Assembly: GCA_026388275.1 (NCBI GenBank)
Contig: JAPLKB010000065.1
Location: 1-64,000, forward strand
DNA from: Pseudomonadota bacterium
GTDB lineage: Bacteria; Desulfobacterota; Syntrophorhabdia; Syntrophorhabdales; Syntrophorhabdaceae
Direction of reading: 5' to 3'
Length of the DNA: 64,000 nt
Shown: positions 8,653-17,224 of the stretch, one piece after another
Layout of the letters: each line of letters begins with the position of its first letter
How positions within the stretch are numbered: the first letter of the stretch is position 1
Program-made: the position numbers and the translations under genes
Notes under the pieces: model-generated
Databases searched by the model: none
What the model saw: the letters and a program-made list of their open reading frames with translations, nothing else
What the model was told of the DNA's origin: nothing

Positions 8653-11064
8653 TTACAGTTTTCCTAATATCTTACGTGCCTCTTCTTTCCCCTGAAAATC
8701 TTCTTTGGCATTCACAGCTTTATTTAGTTTTTCTTTTGCTTCGTCAGGTTTCTTAAGTTTGTACATGACCATGCCCATGTGGTAATTAATTGTGGGATTG
8801 TCGGGATTTTTGGAGATTGCCTTGCCTATTATTTCAGCCGCTTTGTTGACATCGCCCTTCATATAATAAACCCATCCTATAGTATCAAGGATTGCCGGAT
8901 CATCAGGGTGTTGTTTGTTTGCATTCTCTACCAATGTAAGGGCTTTATCTAAATCCTTCTTACTCTTGCCGTGTTCACTGAGTAAGAATGCCAGGTCGTT
9001 TGCAGCAGGCCAGAGATTAGGTCTTTTTTCAAGCACTTTTTCATAAATTTCAATAGCTTTCTTATAATCCCTGGATTGCACAAATAACTGACCCAATACC
9101 ATATAAGCCGTAATATTGTTTGGATTAGCCTTTAATGATTCTTCAAATTTCTTTATTGCTGTTTCGGATTTCCCTTGAGCAAGATAAACCCGTGCGAGAT
9201 TGTTATAAGGTGCAGACCAGACGGGTTGATATTCTATTGCCTTTTGGAAAGATTCTTCAGCTTTTTTATAATCCTTCTGTGTGCTGTATATCTGACCCAG
9301 GAGATTATAGGAAAAGGCATCGCCTGGGTTAACTTTTATCCTGTCCTGACAAAGAGATATGGCAACATTATGTTTTTTCTGTTCCACATAAGCTTGTATA
9401 AGCCATGAAAAGAGGGTAGGGGAGTTTGGATCCAGTCGATTTGCCTGTTCAAGTTCCGAGATTGCTGTATCCCATCTGCCCTGGCTTATATAGAGTTCGC
9501 TTAACTTGACATAGCCGAGCAGTGCCTTGTTATTTCTGCGTTTTATATCCTGGAAAACATTCTCTGCTTTTTTAAATTCCTTCATAGCACGGTAAAGGTC
9601 TCCAAGGTCTGCTTTGATTTCGAGATCGTCTGCGAAATTCTGCGTAAGCTTTATTAAATGTGCCTCAGCGTTTTTATAATCCTTTTGCATTATATAGATT
9701 TTCCCTAAAGCCCTTTGCACATCTCTCGATTTTGGATCTATGCGGAGTGCGTTTTGAAGAGTATCTATTGAAAGATTCCATTCTTTATTAGATGCGTGTG
9801 CGTCTGCAAGACGAATATAGCCCGATATAAATTGTGGTTTTTCAGTAACGACCGTTCTGAATTCCGGTATTGCCTTAACTCCATCACCCTGCTGAAGCAG
9901 AATACTTCCTTTTGTAAAATGTGCCTCCACATTCTTCGGGCTGTCTTTTATTATCTCATCAACGTATTTATTTGCTTCACCAATCTCATTCTTTGTCAGA
10001 TATATTGTTGCAAGGGCGTTTTTTGTTTTTATGATGTCCGGATTTTTTGAATCCTTTTCAAGTTTAAGACATTCCTTTAATGTTGTTAAGGCTTTATCAA
10101 GCATATTGAAATTCACATATAATTCGCTTAAGGCAAAACGCAATTTGAAGCTCTTCTGGTTATATGTTAACCCTTCAATGAGTTTTTTTTCAGCGTCTTC
10201 AAATTTCTTTTTTACGATATAGAAGCTTGCCATTTGTAACCAGGAATCTTCATTTTTCTTATCAGCTGATACAAGTTTGTTAAGTATCTCCAGGGCTTTT
10301 TCTTCGTGTTTCGAGTTCCAGTATAGATCTGCCAACATTAGTTTATGACGGCCATTATTAGGCTCGATTTCTATTACTTTTTCTGCCATTTTTATTGCAT
10401 CCTCAAGACGTTTATTTTTAACATAAATATCTATTAATCCAATATAAAGCATTGTTGCTTTTGGATTAGCCTCTATGCCGCTTTTCAGAGACTTTTCAGC
10501 GCTGTTAAAATCCTGTGTTGCAATATCTGTAGAAGCAAGCATGAGGAAGACATCTGGTTTTTTAATGCCATCTTTTATAAGCCCTTCGATGAACTGCTTT
10601 GCGCCCGACATATCTTTTTTGGAAAGCATTACTGCAGCCTTAAGAAGCAAGGCATCCTCATTCTTTCCATCCTCCTTGAGTACAATATCCACTTTTTCCA
10701 TAGCTTTATCAGGCTGTCCAACTGCAACGAAAAGTTTACCTAACTGCGTCTGGGCTTTAATATGGTGGGCATCGAGTTCGACCGTCTTCATAAAACCACC
10801 GAAGGCGCCTTTTAAATTACCTTTCTTAAGCGAGACCATCCCGAGCATATAATAGGCTTCGGCAAATTTTGTGTCGATCTGGATTGCGTTTTTGAATTCA
10901 AGACCTGCCTTGGTATAATCACCTTTTTCATATAAAGCCTTACCTTTATTTAAAAACTTCATCTTCTTCTGTTCCGGACCCCCGCATCCGGCAATCATAA
11001 TCGGTATCAGAAAAAATAAAAAGATTATTGTAAATTGCTTTTTAAGTGAATACAGTCTTATCAT
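8653..11064 (-). CDS. Giant TPR lipoprotein of the exosortase locus (PrsT-like)
   Basis: This is a lipoprotein of about 803 residues with lipobox IMIAGCGG near residue 26. More than twenty 34-residue tetratricopeptide repeats follow, with recurring motifs such as EAYYMLGMVSLKKG, PYNNLARVYLAQGK and ILDTIGWVYYMKGD. The family (PEP-CTERM TPR lipoprotein) occurs in nearly all exosortase polysaccharide loci and probably acts as a periplasmic scaffold during assembly or sorting. The ATG at 11064 has an AGGAGG site at ideal spacing. An ATG six codons earlier would place the ribosome-binding site inside the gene, so it is rejected. Confidence 0.9.
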   Translation of the reverse strand: MIRLYSLKKQFTIIFLFFLIPIMIAGCGGPEQKKMKFLNKGKALYEKGDYTKAGLEFKNAIQIDTKFAEAYYMLGMVSLKKGNLKGAFGGFMKTVELDAHHIKAQTQLGKLFVAVGQPDKAMEKVDIVLKEDGKNEDALLLKAAVMLSKKDMSGAKQFIEGLIKDGIKKPDVFLMLASTDIATQDFNSAEKSLKSGIEANPKATMLYIGLIDIYVKNKRLEDAIKMAEKVIEIEPNNGRHKLMLADLYWNSKHEEKALEILNKLVSADKKNEDSWLQMASFYIVKKKFEDAEKKLIEGLTYNQKSFKLRFALSELYVNFNMLDKALTTLKECLKLEKDSKNPDIIKTKNALATIYLTKNEIGEANKYVDEIIKDSPKNVEAHFTKGSILLQQGDGVKAIPEFRTVVTEKPQFISGYIRLADAHASNKEWNLSIDTLQNALRIDPKSRDVQRALGKIYIMQKDYKNAEAHLIKLTQNFADDLEIKADLGDLYRAMKEFKKAENVFQDIKRRNNKALLGYVKLSELYISQGRWDTAISELEQANRLDPNSPTLFSWLIQAYVEQKKHNVAISLCQDRIKVNPGDAFSYNLLGQIYSTQKDYKKAEESFQKAIEYQPVWSAPYNNLARVYLAQGKSETAIKKFEESLKANPNNITAYMVLGQLFVQSRDYKKAIEIYEKVLEKRPNLWPAANDLAFLLSEHGKSKKDLDKALTLVENANKQHPDDPAILDTIGWVYYMKGDVNKAAEIIGKAISKNPDNPTINYHMGMVMYKLKKPDEAKEKLNKAVNAKEDFQGKEEARKILGKL

Positions 11065-11090
11065 TGAATACCTCCTCAACATTTTTGTTC

Positions 11091-11486
11091 TTAATAAAAT
11101 TTCAAAGGAATGAACTTTGACATAGCAATAAAATCATTATCATTATGAAGCAGCATCAATTCATGTTCCAGCACTGTCTGAGCAATAAGGCAATCGATCG
11201 TGCTTTTGACAGTAACCCCGTTTCTACGGCAAGTCATATAAATCCGTGCAGCTTGTGAAAACGAATCAATAGGGTGTTTAAGATGATAGATTTTTTGAGT
11301 AGACAGATAATCATAGAGCAGAATAAATTCTTTTTCAGATGAAGCTCCTTGCAGTATTTCTTGGAATATATAAGGATTTATACCAAATGGTATCCCCTGT
11401 TTTAGTATTGTCTCCAGTTTCATACTGCTGTTGTTTTTGATGCCTTTAAAGAAATCAATGAGAACAGATGTATCAATAAGAATCAT
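11091..11486 (-). CDS. PIN-domain ribonuclease toxin (VapC-like)
   Basis: The 131-residue PIN domain starts with MILIDTSVLIDFF, where Asp5 is the first catalytic acid. It has a mid-protein glutamate (FQEILQG) and the C-terminal acidic cluster in STIDCLIAQ and LLHNDNDF. VapC toxins are Mg-dependent RNases, usually cutting initiator tRNA or rRNA. The start overlaps the stop of the antitoxin gene by four bases, the normal coupling for vapBC. Confidence 0.88.
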   Translation of the reverse strand: MILIDTSVLIDFFKGIKNNSSMKLETILKQGIPFGINPYIFQEILQGASSEKEFILLYDYLSTQKIYHLKHPIDSFSQAARIYMTCRRNGVTVKSTIDCLIAQTVLEHELMLLHNDNDFIAMSKFIPLKFY

Positions 11487-11683
11487 TTCCCTTCACGCAT
11501 TGACTTATAATCATAATCCTGGATAAAGGTTATTTTGCCTGCGATATCAAGCAGGTTAAGGTGCTTACGATTTTCTACAAATTCCAAAAGCGCTTTATTT
11601 ATAAGATCTTTTTTTGTTTTAATTTTACTGATTCGCAAAGCTTCATCAACGAGATCATCATCAAGAATAATATTTGTTCTCAT
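11483..11683 (-). CDS. VapB-like antitoxin (ribbon-helix-helix type)
   Basis: The 66-residue protein MRTNIILDDDLVDEALRISK... has a short strand followed by two helices typical of the VapB family. The C-terminal tail (LLDIAGKITFIQDYDYKSM) is the expected toxin-wrapping segment. The ATG at 11683 has an AGGAGG site 6 bases upstream. A longer frame starting at 11734 has no such support. It sits inside the exopolysaccharide gene row, which suggests later insertion or locus stabilisation. Confidence 0.85.
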   Translation of the reverse strand: MRTNIILDDDLVDEALRISKIKTKKDLINKALLEFVENRKHLNLLDIAGKITFIQDYDYKSMREGK

Positions 11684-11698
11684 AATACACCTCCTAAT

Positions 11699-11714
11699 GT
11701 GTATTACTATACAC
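11699..11714. promoter_or_regulatory. Palindromic operator candidate upstream of vapB-like gene
   Basis: GTGTAT-TACT-ATACAC is a perfect 6-bp inverted repeat 15 bases before the antitoxin start codon. Toxin-antitoxin complexes commonly bind such palindromes to repress their own operon. Function is inferred from position. Confidence 0.5.
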
Positions 11715-11767
11715 TCACATAAACTGTCTGTCAAGATTCAGTATTATGTTGTTGTTATTCGTGCTTT

Positions 11768-13411
11768 TCACATTATCCCTCTTACCACTACGACCATCAA
11801 AGCGACAATTGTGGCAAGAGTTATCCTGCCGAGTTCTCCTCTTAATTCTCCGATTAGCACCTCATAACTGAAATAAAGGGCTATGGTTTTTGCAGCAACT
11901 GCGCCCAATTCTTTATATTGAAGATAGGTTCCAGCCAGATAGGGAGCAATAAGAGCAACAAGAAGTATTAAAAAATCCATGGTAGTTGCTTTAAATCCTT
12001 TTCTTCGCTTTGTAAATCGCAGAGTCATAACAACAAAAAAGATAATTGCAAAAAAAGAAAGATTATATGGTATCGAATAAATGCCCATGTCTGACACACG
12101 TTCGTCAGTATAAGTCAAAAAAACTATTATAGGAATAAAACCATAGAGCGAAAACGTTAATACTCCTCTTAACCAGTTTCTTTTAAAAAACCAGGCGGCA
12201 ACAATCAATACAATAAAGCTGATAGATATAATAGGAAAGAATTTAGGTATTTTCATGGGGAAAAAACAGGTACAAATTAGAAGTATAGGGATACCTATTT
12301 CAATACATTTGAATGGTATCTTAATTAACAAACCTTTTTCCTTTATGATGTCGGCAAAACGTCCTTTAATCGCATGATCAATAATATCAATGTGTCTGAT
12401 TCTCCATGCTTTTTTGTCTGATATAAAAAAGAAACCCAGCACAAGTCCTGAGAGGATCAGATAACCGCCTAACAATACCCATTCATAGTGATATCTTAAA
12501 ACAAATGCAGAAGTCACAAATAAAGTATGAATAACATATATGATAAAAACAGATTCATTATGATAAAACCCAAGACGCATGAGACGGTGATGGAAATGGT
12601 TTTTGTCCGGCTTAAAAGGAGATCTGCCATTGGCTATACGCTCCCCCATAACAGTCAAGGTATCAAGTACAGGAAAACCAAGAATGATAAGAGGTAATAC
12701 GGGACTCAGTGCCGTGTCTTCCTGAGTAATACTTAATAACATGACAATAAGAGAAAAACCGAGAAACTGGCTGCCTGTATCTCCCATGAAAAGTGTAGCA
12801 GGATGGGTATTGAACCTCAGAAAACCAAAAACAGCCCCGATAAGGGATATTGCGAGAAATGAGATAATTGTATTTTCCTGAATATAAGCAAGGTACCCTA
12901 TACAGCAAAGGCTGATGAGGCTTATCCCGCCTGCCAAACCATCAAGTCCGTCTGCAAGATTAATCGCATTTGTTACCCCTACTATAACAAAAACCGTTAA
13001 AGGGACGGAAATCCAGACCGGAAGCGCGTATCCTTCGGGAAGCATTGCGCCCAGGTCATCAATCTTAATATCACCATAAAAAACTATTATAAAAGATGCT
13101 AAAAGCTGTGCCCCGAATTTAACCCTGTAGTCCAATTGTTTCAGGTCGTCTATTAATCCAAATGCTACAATAATGGCAATCCCTATAGCATAAGCTTTAA
13201 AAAAAGGACTTGAATCTGCCCATAGGAAAGCTGTTGCAAAAGTTCCTATGACCATGGCTATTCCACCTATCCTTGGTATGGGATGACTGTGGACCTTCCT
13301 CTCGTCAGGCATGTCCAGGGCATGAAACCTCTCAGCAACCCGGATGAGAATTGGTATAATAGGGATAGTTACAAATAATGAAAGTAGAAAAGTAGATGAT
13401 AGATAAATCAA
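11768..13411 (-). CDS. WecA/MraY-type undecaprenyl-phosphate sugar-1-phosphate transferase with C-terminal membrane extension
   Basis: The protein has 547 residues. The first 330 are a polytopic glycosyl-1-phosphate transferase with the family motifs DERKVHSHPIPRIGG (about 37-51), DDLKQ (about 107), NAINLADGLDGLAGG, FMGDTGS and HFHHRL. It should start the repeat unit by placing a HexNAc-1-phosphate on undecaprenyl phosphate at the inner membrane. WecA proteins are normally about 340-370 residues. The remaining 200 or so residues here form at least five further hydrophobic segments with no recognised domain. The start is TTG at 13409-13411 with an AAGGA site 7 bases upstream. It follows the second toxin-antitoxin pair and precedes the vapBC-like pair in transcription order. 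Confidence 0.88.
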   Translation of the reverse strand: MIYLSSTFLLSLFVTIPIIPILIRVAERFHALDMPDERKVHSHPIPRIGGIAMVIGTFATAFLWADSSPFFKAYAIGIAIIVAFGLIDDLKQLDYRVKFGAQLLASFIIVFYGDIKIDDLGAMLPEGYALPVWISVPLTVFVIVGVTNAINLADGLDGLAGGISLISLCCIGYLAYIQENTIISFLAISLIGAVFGFLRFNTHPATLFMGDTGSQFLGFSLIVMLLSITQEDTALSPVLPLIILGFPVLDTLTVMGERIANGRSPFKPDKNHFHHRLMRLGFYHNESVFIIYVIHTLFVTSAFVLRYHYEWVLLGGYLILSGLVLGFFFISDKKAWRIRHIDIIDHAIKGRFADIIKEKGLLIKIPFKCIEIGIPILLICTCFFPMKIPKFFPIISISFIVLIVAAWFFKRNWLRGVLTFSLYGFIPIIVFLTYTDERVSDMGIYSIPYNLSFFAIIFFVVMTLRFTKRRKGFKATTMDFLILLVALIAPYLAGTYLQYKELGAVAAKTIALYFSYEVLIGELRGELGRITLATIVALMVVVVRGIM

Positions 13412-13501
13412 TGTTGTATCCTTGATTTTGAATTTTTAATAAAATGAAAGTACAGATAAATAATTCAGTAAATCAATTTTGAATTGTTGCTGGTAGATTT
13501 A

Positions 13502-13912
13502 TTATTTTTTCAGCCAATTTTCTATCTTCAAACCAGGTACTCGCTGAAATTCGGATGTATTATCAGTCACAACTGTGGCATTGAGAAACAACGCATGGGA
13601 AGCAATGAGGAGGTCCATTGCACCTATAGGGGCTCCCTTTTCTTTAAGTGTTGCACGAATCCTTCCATAGATTGGGCAGGCTCCATATGGCCAATCCAGA
13701 ACCGAAACATAATTCAGGAAATCCCTCAGTGCAGCTTCATTTATTTTTTTCTTCTGCGAAAGGGCAATACCATACCAAAGTTCGGCAGCAACAATACTGG
13801 ATATTCCCACTTCATCCGTCGAAAGATCCTGTAATCTTGATTGCATAGCACCAGGTTTTTCCTTGATAAGGGTGATACATGCATTGGTGTCCAGCATGTA
13901 CCGAATTACCAC
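13502..13912 (-). CDS. PIN-domain toxin (VapC type), second pair
   Basis: The 136-residue PIN protein starts YMLDTNACITLIKEKP, typical of the VapC subgroup of enteric plasmids. Asp8 is the first catalytic acid. AAELWYG carries the central glutamate and APIGAMDLLIASHA carries the third acid, with DNTSEF near the end. It is a predicted endoribonuclease. It overlaps the upstream antitoxin gene by 7 bases. Confidence 0.9.
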   Translation of the reverse strand: MVIRYMLDTNACITLIKEKPGAMQSRLQDLSTDEVGISSIVAAELWYGIALSQKKKINEAALRDFLNYVSVLDWPYGACPIYGRIRATLKEKGAPIGAMDLLIASHALFLNATVVTDNTSEFQRVPGLKIENWLKK

Positions 13913-14133
13913 AGGAATCTCTCCTCCGGAAACGGATCCTCGATCTGCTCAGGAAAATCACCAGAGAATTTCTCTCCATGATCAAAATAGTCCTTCCAGG
14001 TTTTCTTCAAAGGGATTAAGATTAAATTCCCATCCTTTTGAAATATTCCCACCTCTTTTACGTCAAGTTGAAACTCCCTGGGAAGCCGGACAGCCTGAGA
14101 ATTACCTGATTTAAACACTTTTGCTGTTTTCAT
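13906..14133 (-). CDS. AbrB/MazE-fold VapB antitoxin, second pair
   Basis: The 75-residue protein has the SpoVT/AbrB swapped-hairpin signature KVFKSGNSQAVRLPREFQL and an acidic, proline-rich tail (EDPFPEERFLW) that would bind the PIN toxin. It is a different antitoxin family from the ribbon-helix-helix partner at 11483-11683, so the two pairs arrived independently. It is followed directly by its toxin gene. Confidence 0.9.
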   Translation of the reverse strand: MKTAKVFKSGNSQAVRLPREFQLDVKEVGIFQKDGNLILIPLKKTWKDYFDHGEKFSGDFPEQIEDPFPEERFLW

Positions 14134-14150
14134 GGTTTAAACACCCCTTA

Positions 14151-14177
14151 TTGTTGATACAATAAGTATATACAACA
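14151..14177. promoter_or_regulatory. Inverted-repeat operator candidate for second vapBC pair
   Basis: An imperfect inverted repeat TTGTTGATA ... TATACAACAA spans the region just upstream of the antitoxin start at 14133. Autoregulatory binding by the antitoxin is the likely role, inferred from position and symmetry. Confidence 0.45.
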
Positions 14178-14236
14178 AAACAGTAGGCGTCAATCTCATT
14201 CTGTTAACCTCGTGCCTTCATTGCATCCTGCGGTAA

Positions 14237-14288
14237 AACTCAACATTTATTATTTATCATTAAAAATTCAATATTAACATTGCTTTTT
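14237..14288. repeat. Degenerate heptamer array, ATTAAAC-type, ending in ATTGCTTTT
   Basis: This A+T-rich spacer contains ATT-spaced units with a period of about 7 (CAACATT, ATTAAAA, ATTCAAT, ATTAAC) and ends in ATTGCTTTT, the same terminus seen at 17302, 17420 and, in reverse, 46552. It lies just past the stop of the exosortase gene. Confidence 0.6.
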
Positions 14289-14293
14289 ATATA

Positions 14294-15937
14294 TTATTCC
14301 GGAATATAATTTTTTAATATAGGTACAATCTCCTTTGTAAAATCCTGTAGTCTTTTATCCGCGTCTTGTGGGTTTTCATTGCTGTAAACCGGTGTAATGA
14401 GTCTGACAAGCGCTCCATCAGTCCTTTGTTTTGTCAGGGCATCCCAGAAGGAATAAAATTTTACCTGATAAAGGTTTGTAAGAACCCTACCTCTTTGTGC
14501 AAACCAGTAATAGGACAATTGTTTATCGCCAGCTTTTTCCATAAAAGCACGATTCACTTTTATTAAACTGCCATCTTTAAGCTTAATATTGATGGGATCG
14601 GCCTCATTGAATTGCCATCCACTCCCCGGTAGACACGATTCCGGCGAATGGGTAGCCTCCCCTTTTCTCTGGCTTTCATAGTAGGCTGTATAAAAGTTTA
14701 TACTCTTACCCTGGTTATTTTTATAGTCAACAATAGTGTAGTCGGAAAAATTTAGCACTTCTACAAACTGTTGTTCCATTATTTGCTTTGTGCCGTTCCA
14801 TTCCCCTATTTTAAGCGATAATTGCGAGAGGGGTTTTTTAATAGGTATTTTCTCTCTAAATTCTATAGTCCTTGAAGCAACAAGCGTTATACCAAGAAGG
14901 ACTAAGGCAACTATAAAAACAGGTTGTAGCAATGCCGCCTTCATTGAAACAGTCGCTGTGCCGGTCTGTTTCACCGCCTCGCTCTTCCCTGTAGCTTCTT
15001 TCTCACTTTCCCCTATTGTCCCTCGTCCCTCGTCCCTCGTCCTTCCTGTATCTTTTGTGTTTCCAAATTCAAGCCGTGGCGGTAATTTTCTTAAAATCCA
15101 CATTTCTGCTAAAAGTATCGGTATGGTAAACATAAATACAAGCCACCCGGAAAAATCGTGAAAAAAACCTTCGGCCACTTGAGCACCCCACACGCTGTAT
15201 AAAACGCCGGTGCCGGCAATGCGAAAACTGTTCATCAAAATCGCAATAGGGATAGATGAAAGAAAAAGAGCTGTTCTTTTCCAGATGTGAGCCCTAAACC
15301 AAAAGGCGAGTAAAAGACTGAGTACCATAAGTGGCATTACAAAACGCAGACCGCTGCATGCCTCAACAACCTGTAATTGGGTAAACCCAAGGTCAATAAT
15401 ATTCCCCTCCCTATATGCCGACATACCATACGCTTGAAGTATTAAAACTCCCAATTTTGTTGCGATCAGTTTTAATGCAAAAGTTATTCGCACATTTATA
15501 ATATTAGGGAAGGGGAACATAGTAAGCATTACAAAAAAAGCAAACCACAAAACTTTAATCTTGTTCCAGCCGAAGTGTACCCATACAAGGCCAACTACAA
15601 CCAGCCAGAGAGATAAATACATCGTATAATATTCTCCGCCAAGCTCTCCTAACCAAAAAAGTAAAATTCCTGCCATAAGCAGGATAAAACCTTTTTTATC
15701 AACAACAGATGGTGTACCAATAAGAGCCTGTCTATAATCCCAGATAAGATACAGAACAATAAATGGGATTAGTAAACAATGTGAATAGTCTTCTCTATCC
15801 CAATCATGAAAAACAAGCTGATTTAATGCAGAATAAAAAGTAATAACTATAAGAAAAGCATAAATGCCTGCTTTAATCCAACTTACAGGCTTGATATTCA
15901 TAAGCTTACTATCTTCTAAGATATTAAATTTCCTCAT
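14294..15937 (-). CDS. Exosortase fused to an EpsI-like domain (XrtA/XrtD type)
   Basis: The protein has 547 residues. The N-terminal 290 are a polytopic exosortase with the catalytic triad pattern: Cys194 in VVEACSGLR, Arg239 in MNSFRIAGTG and His260 in GFFHDFSGW. It is a membrane transpeptidase that processes proteins with C-terminal PEP-CTERM or VPLPA-CTERM sorting tags. The C-terminal half (about 340-547) is an EpsI-like periplasmic domain with SLKIGEWNG and HSPESCLPGSGW. The linker (about 296-325) is charged and includes TRDEGRGT, encoded by a period-7 DNA repeat (15018-15045). No protein with a C-terminal sorting tag was recognised in this window, so substrates are encoded elsewhere. 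Whether this is the XrtA or XrtD subtype cannot be settled by eye. Confidence 0.9.
   Translation of the reverse strand: MRKFNILEDSKLMNIKPVSWIKAGIYAFLIVITFYSALNQLVFHDWDREDYSHCLLIPFIVLYLIWDYRQALIGTPSVVDKKGFILLMAGILLFWLGELGGEYYTMYLSLWLVVVGLVWVHFGWNKIKVLWFAFFVMLTMFPFPNIINVRITFALKLIATKLGVLILQAYGMSAYREGNIIDLGFTQLQVVEACSGLRFVMPLMVLSLLLAFWFRAHIWKRTALFLSSIPIAILMNSFRIAGTGVLYSVWGAQVAEGFFHDFSGWLVFMFTIPILLAEMWILRKLPPRLEFGNTKDTGRTRDEGRGTIGESEKEATGKSEAVKQTGTATVSMKAALLQPVFIVALVLLGITLVASRTIEFREKIPIKKPLSQLSLKIGEWNGTKQIMEQQFVEVLNFSDYTIVDYKNNQGKSINFYTAYYESQRKGEATHSPESCLPGSGWQFNEADPINIKLKDGSLIKVNRAFMEKAGDKQLSYYWFAQRGRVLTNLYQVKFYSFWDALTKQRTDGALVRLITPVYSNENPQDADKRLQDFTKEIVPILKNYIPE
15018..15045. repeat. In-frame heptamer array inside exosortase gene, GTCCCTC word
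   Basis: Three exact GTCCCTC units and a fourth with one mismatch (GTCCTTC) run head to tail. On the coding strand they give part of GRTRDEGRGTIG, in the linker between the exosortase and EpsI domains. Confidence 0.85.
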
Positions 15938-15992
15938 ATTATATCTGATTATCCTCCCTTATTCAGTATTAAGCACCAAAATAAACCAATTA

Positions 15993-16158
15993 TGAATGTT
16001 TAATGTTTAATTTTCAATAATTTTAAAGATTTACAATCAGTGTTTCTTAAATTGTCAACGCTAGTCTTGCCCTGCATTTTTTCCATATTAAACATTCAAC
16101 ATTAAACATATAAAATTGTCCCTATTAAGCATTTAACATTAAAAATTCAAAATTGCCT
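15993..16158. repeat. Three heptamer arrays in the exosortase-wecB spacer, one running into the wecB end
   Basis: ATT-spaced 7-base units occur at about 15993-16016 (reverse orientation), 16086-16116 and 16124-16158. The last reads ATTAAGC, ATTTAAC, ATTAAAA, ATTCAAA, ATTGCCT and contains the stop and final codons of wecB, so the protein's last residues AILNF are set by the repeat. Confidence 0.7.
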
Positions 16159-17224
16159 GCCATATTCTTTCCGACGCCTTACCATCCCAGAGTTCTGGCA
16201 CTGTTGCATTCTTTGCCTTTTCAATACTCTTATAGTAAGCATTAAAAATATCTGTTGTTTTAGTCCCTGCAAGAACATTACTCCCTATTTTTATCGTAAT
16301 AGGACGTTCTGTATTTTCCCTTATTGTGACACAAGGTTTTTTTAAAGCTGTTGTCTCTTCCTGCAAACCACCGCTGTCCGTCAAAACAACCTCTGAGTCC
16401 TTCCAAAGAAAAAGAGATTCCTTAAATGATAGCGGCGGCAGCATAATTATACTATCAGAAAGCTTTATATCCAATTGGCCAATCATTTTTTTTGTTCTCG
16501 GATGTACAGGAAAGAATATTGGCCTGTCTTTAGCTATTTTATTGAGTGCAGTTACTATGCCTTGAAAAACGTCGTGATTGTCAACATTTGACGGTCTGTG
16601 GAGCGTTAAAAAAGCAAATTGACTGTACCTTTTTTTCAATGGATAGGTTGAAAAATGCTGTTCCGATTTGTTTTTGAATTCATCAAGCTGATATAATAGA
16701 TTGTCAATCATTACATTGCCAACATTATATATGGTGTTCGGTTCTTTCCCTTCCCGGAGAAGATTTTGTGCACCACTTTCTTCAGTAACAAAAAAATAAT
16801 CTGTAATACTGTCTGTTACCATCCGGTTAATCTCTTCCGGCATAGCAAGATCAAAGCTCCGCAAACCTGCTTCTATATGGGCAACCTTAATCCACAGCTT
16901 CTTTGCCACGATGCTGCAAGCCAGCGTAGAGTTTACATCACCTACTACCATTACCAGATCAGGTTTTTCCTCCTCACACACCTTTTCGAAGGCAGTCATG
17001 ATTTTCGCTGTTTGCACCGCATGGCTGCCCGATCCTGCCTCAAGATGGTAAGAAGGCACCGGAATTTCGAGTTCATCAAAAAAAGCCTGCGACATCTCAT
17101 GATCATAATGCTGCCCAGTGTGCACTATCTTGCACTCTACCTCTGGGTGCTTTAGCGATGCTCTGTAAATTGGAGCAATTTTCATAAAATTAGGTCGTGC
17201 CCCTGCAATAAGAAAAACTTTCAT
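16139..17224 (-). CDS. wecB: UDP-N-acetylglucosamine 2-epimerase, non-hydrolysing (copy 1)
   Basis: The 361-residue cytoplasmic epimerase starts MKVFLIAGARPNFMK. It has HTGQHYD, GDVNSTLA, HIEAGLRSFD, PEEINR, LTLHRPSNVD and the nucleotide-binding DSGGLQEE motif. It interconverts UDP-GlcNAc and UDP-ManNAc. With the UDP-sugar dehydrogenase at 44271-45593 it could give UDP-ManNAcA. A second epimerase of the same superfamily lies at 40384-41538. The C-terminal residues overlap a heptamer array, and a copy of the gene's first codons lies just upstream at about 17314-17346. Confidence 0.92.
   Translation of the reverse strand: MKVFLIAGARPNFMKIAPIYRASLKHPEVECKIVHTGQHYDHEMSQAFFDELEIPVPSYHLEAGSGSHAVQTAKIMTAFEKVCEEEKPDLVMVVGDVNSTLACSIVAKKLWIKVAHIEAGLRSFDLAMPEEINRMVTDSITDYFFVTEESGAQNLLREGKEPNTIYNVGNVMIDNLLYQLDEFKNKSEQHFSTYPLKKRYSQFAFLTLHRPSNVDNHDVFQGIVTALNKIAKDRPIFFPVHPRTKKMIGQLDIKLSDSIIMLPPLSFKESLFLWKDSEVVLTDSGGLQEETTALKKPCVTIRENTERPITIKIGSNVLAGTKTTDIFNAYYKSIEKAKNATVPELWDGKASERIWQAILNF

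Noticed and set aside
13863-14114. Plus-strand frames across the second vapBC pair
   Set aside because: Shadows of well-supported minus-strand toxin and antitoxin genes.
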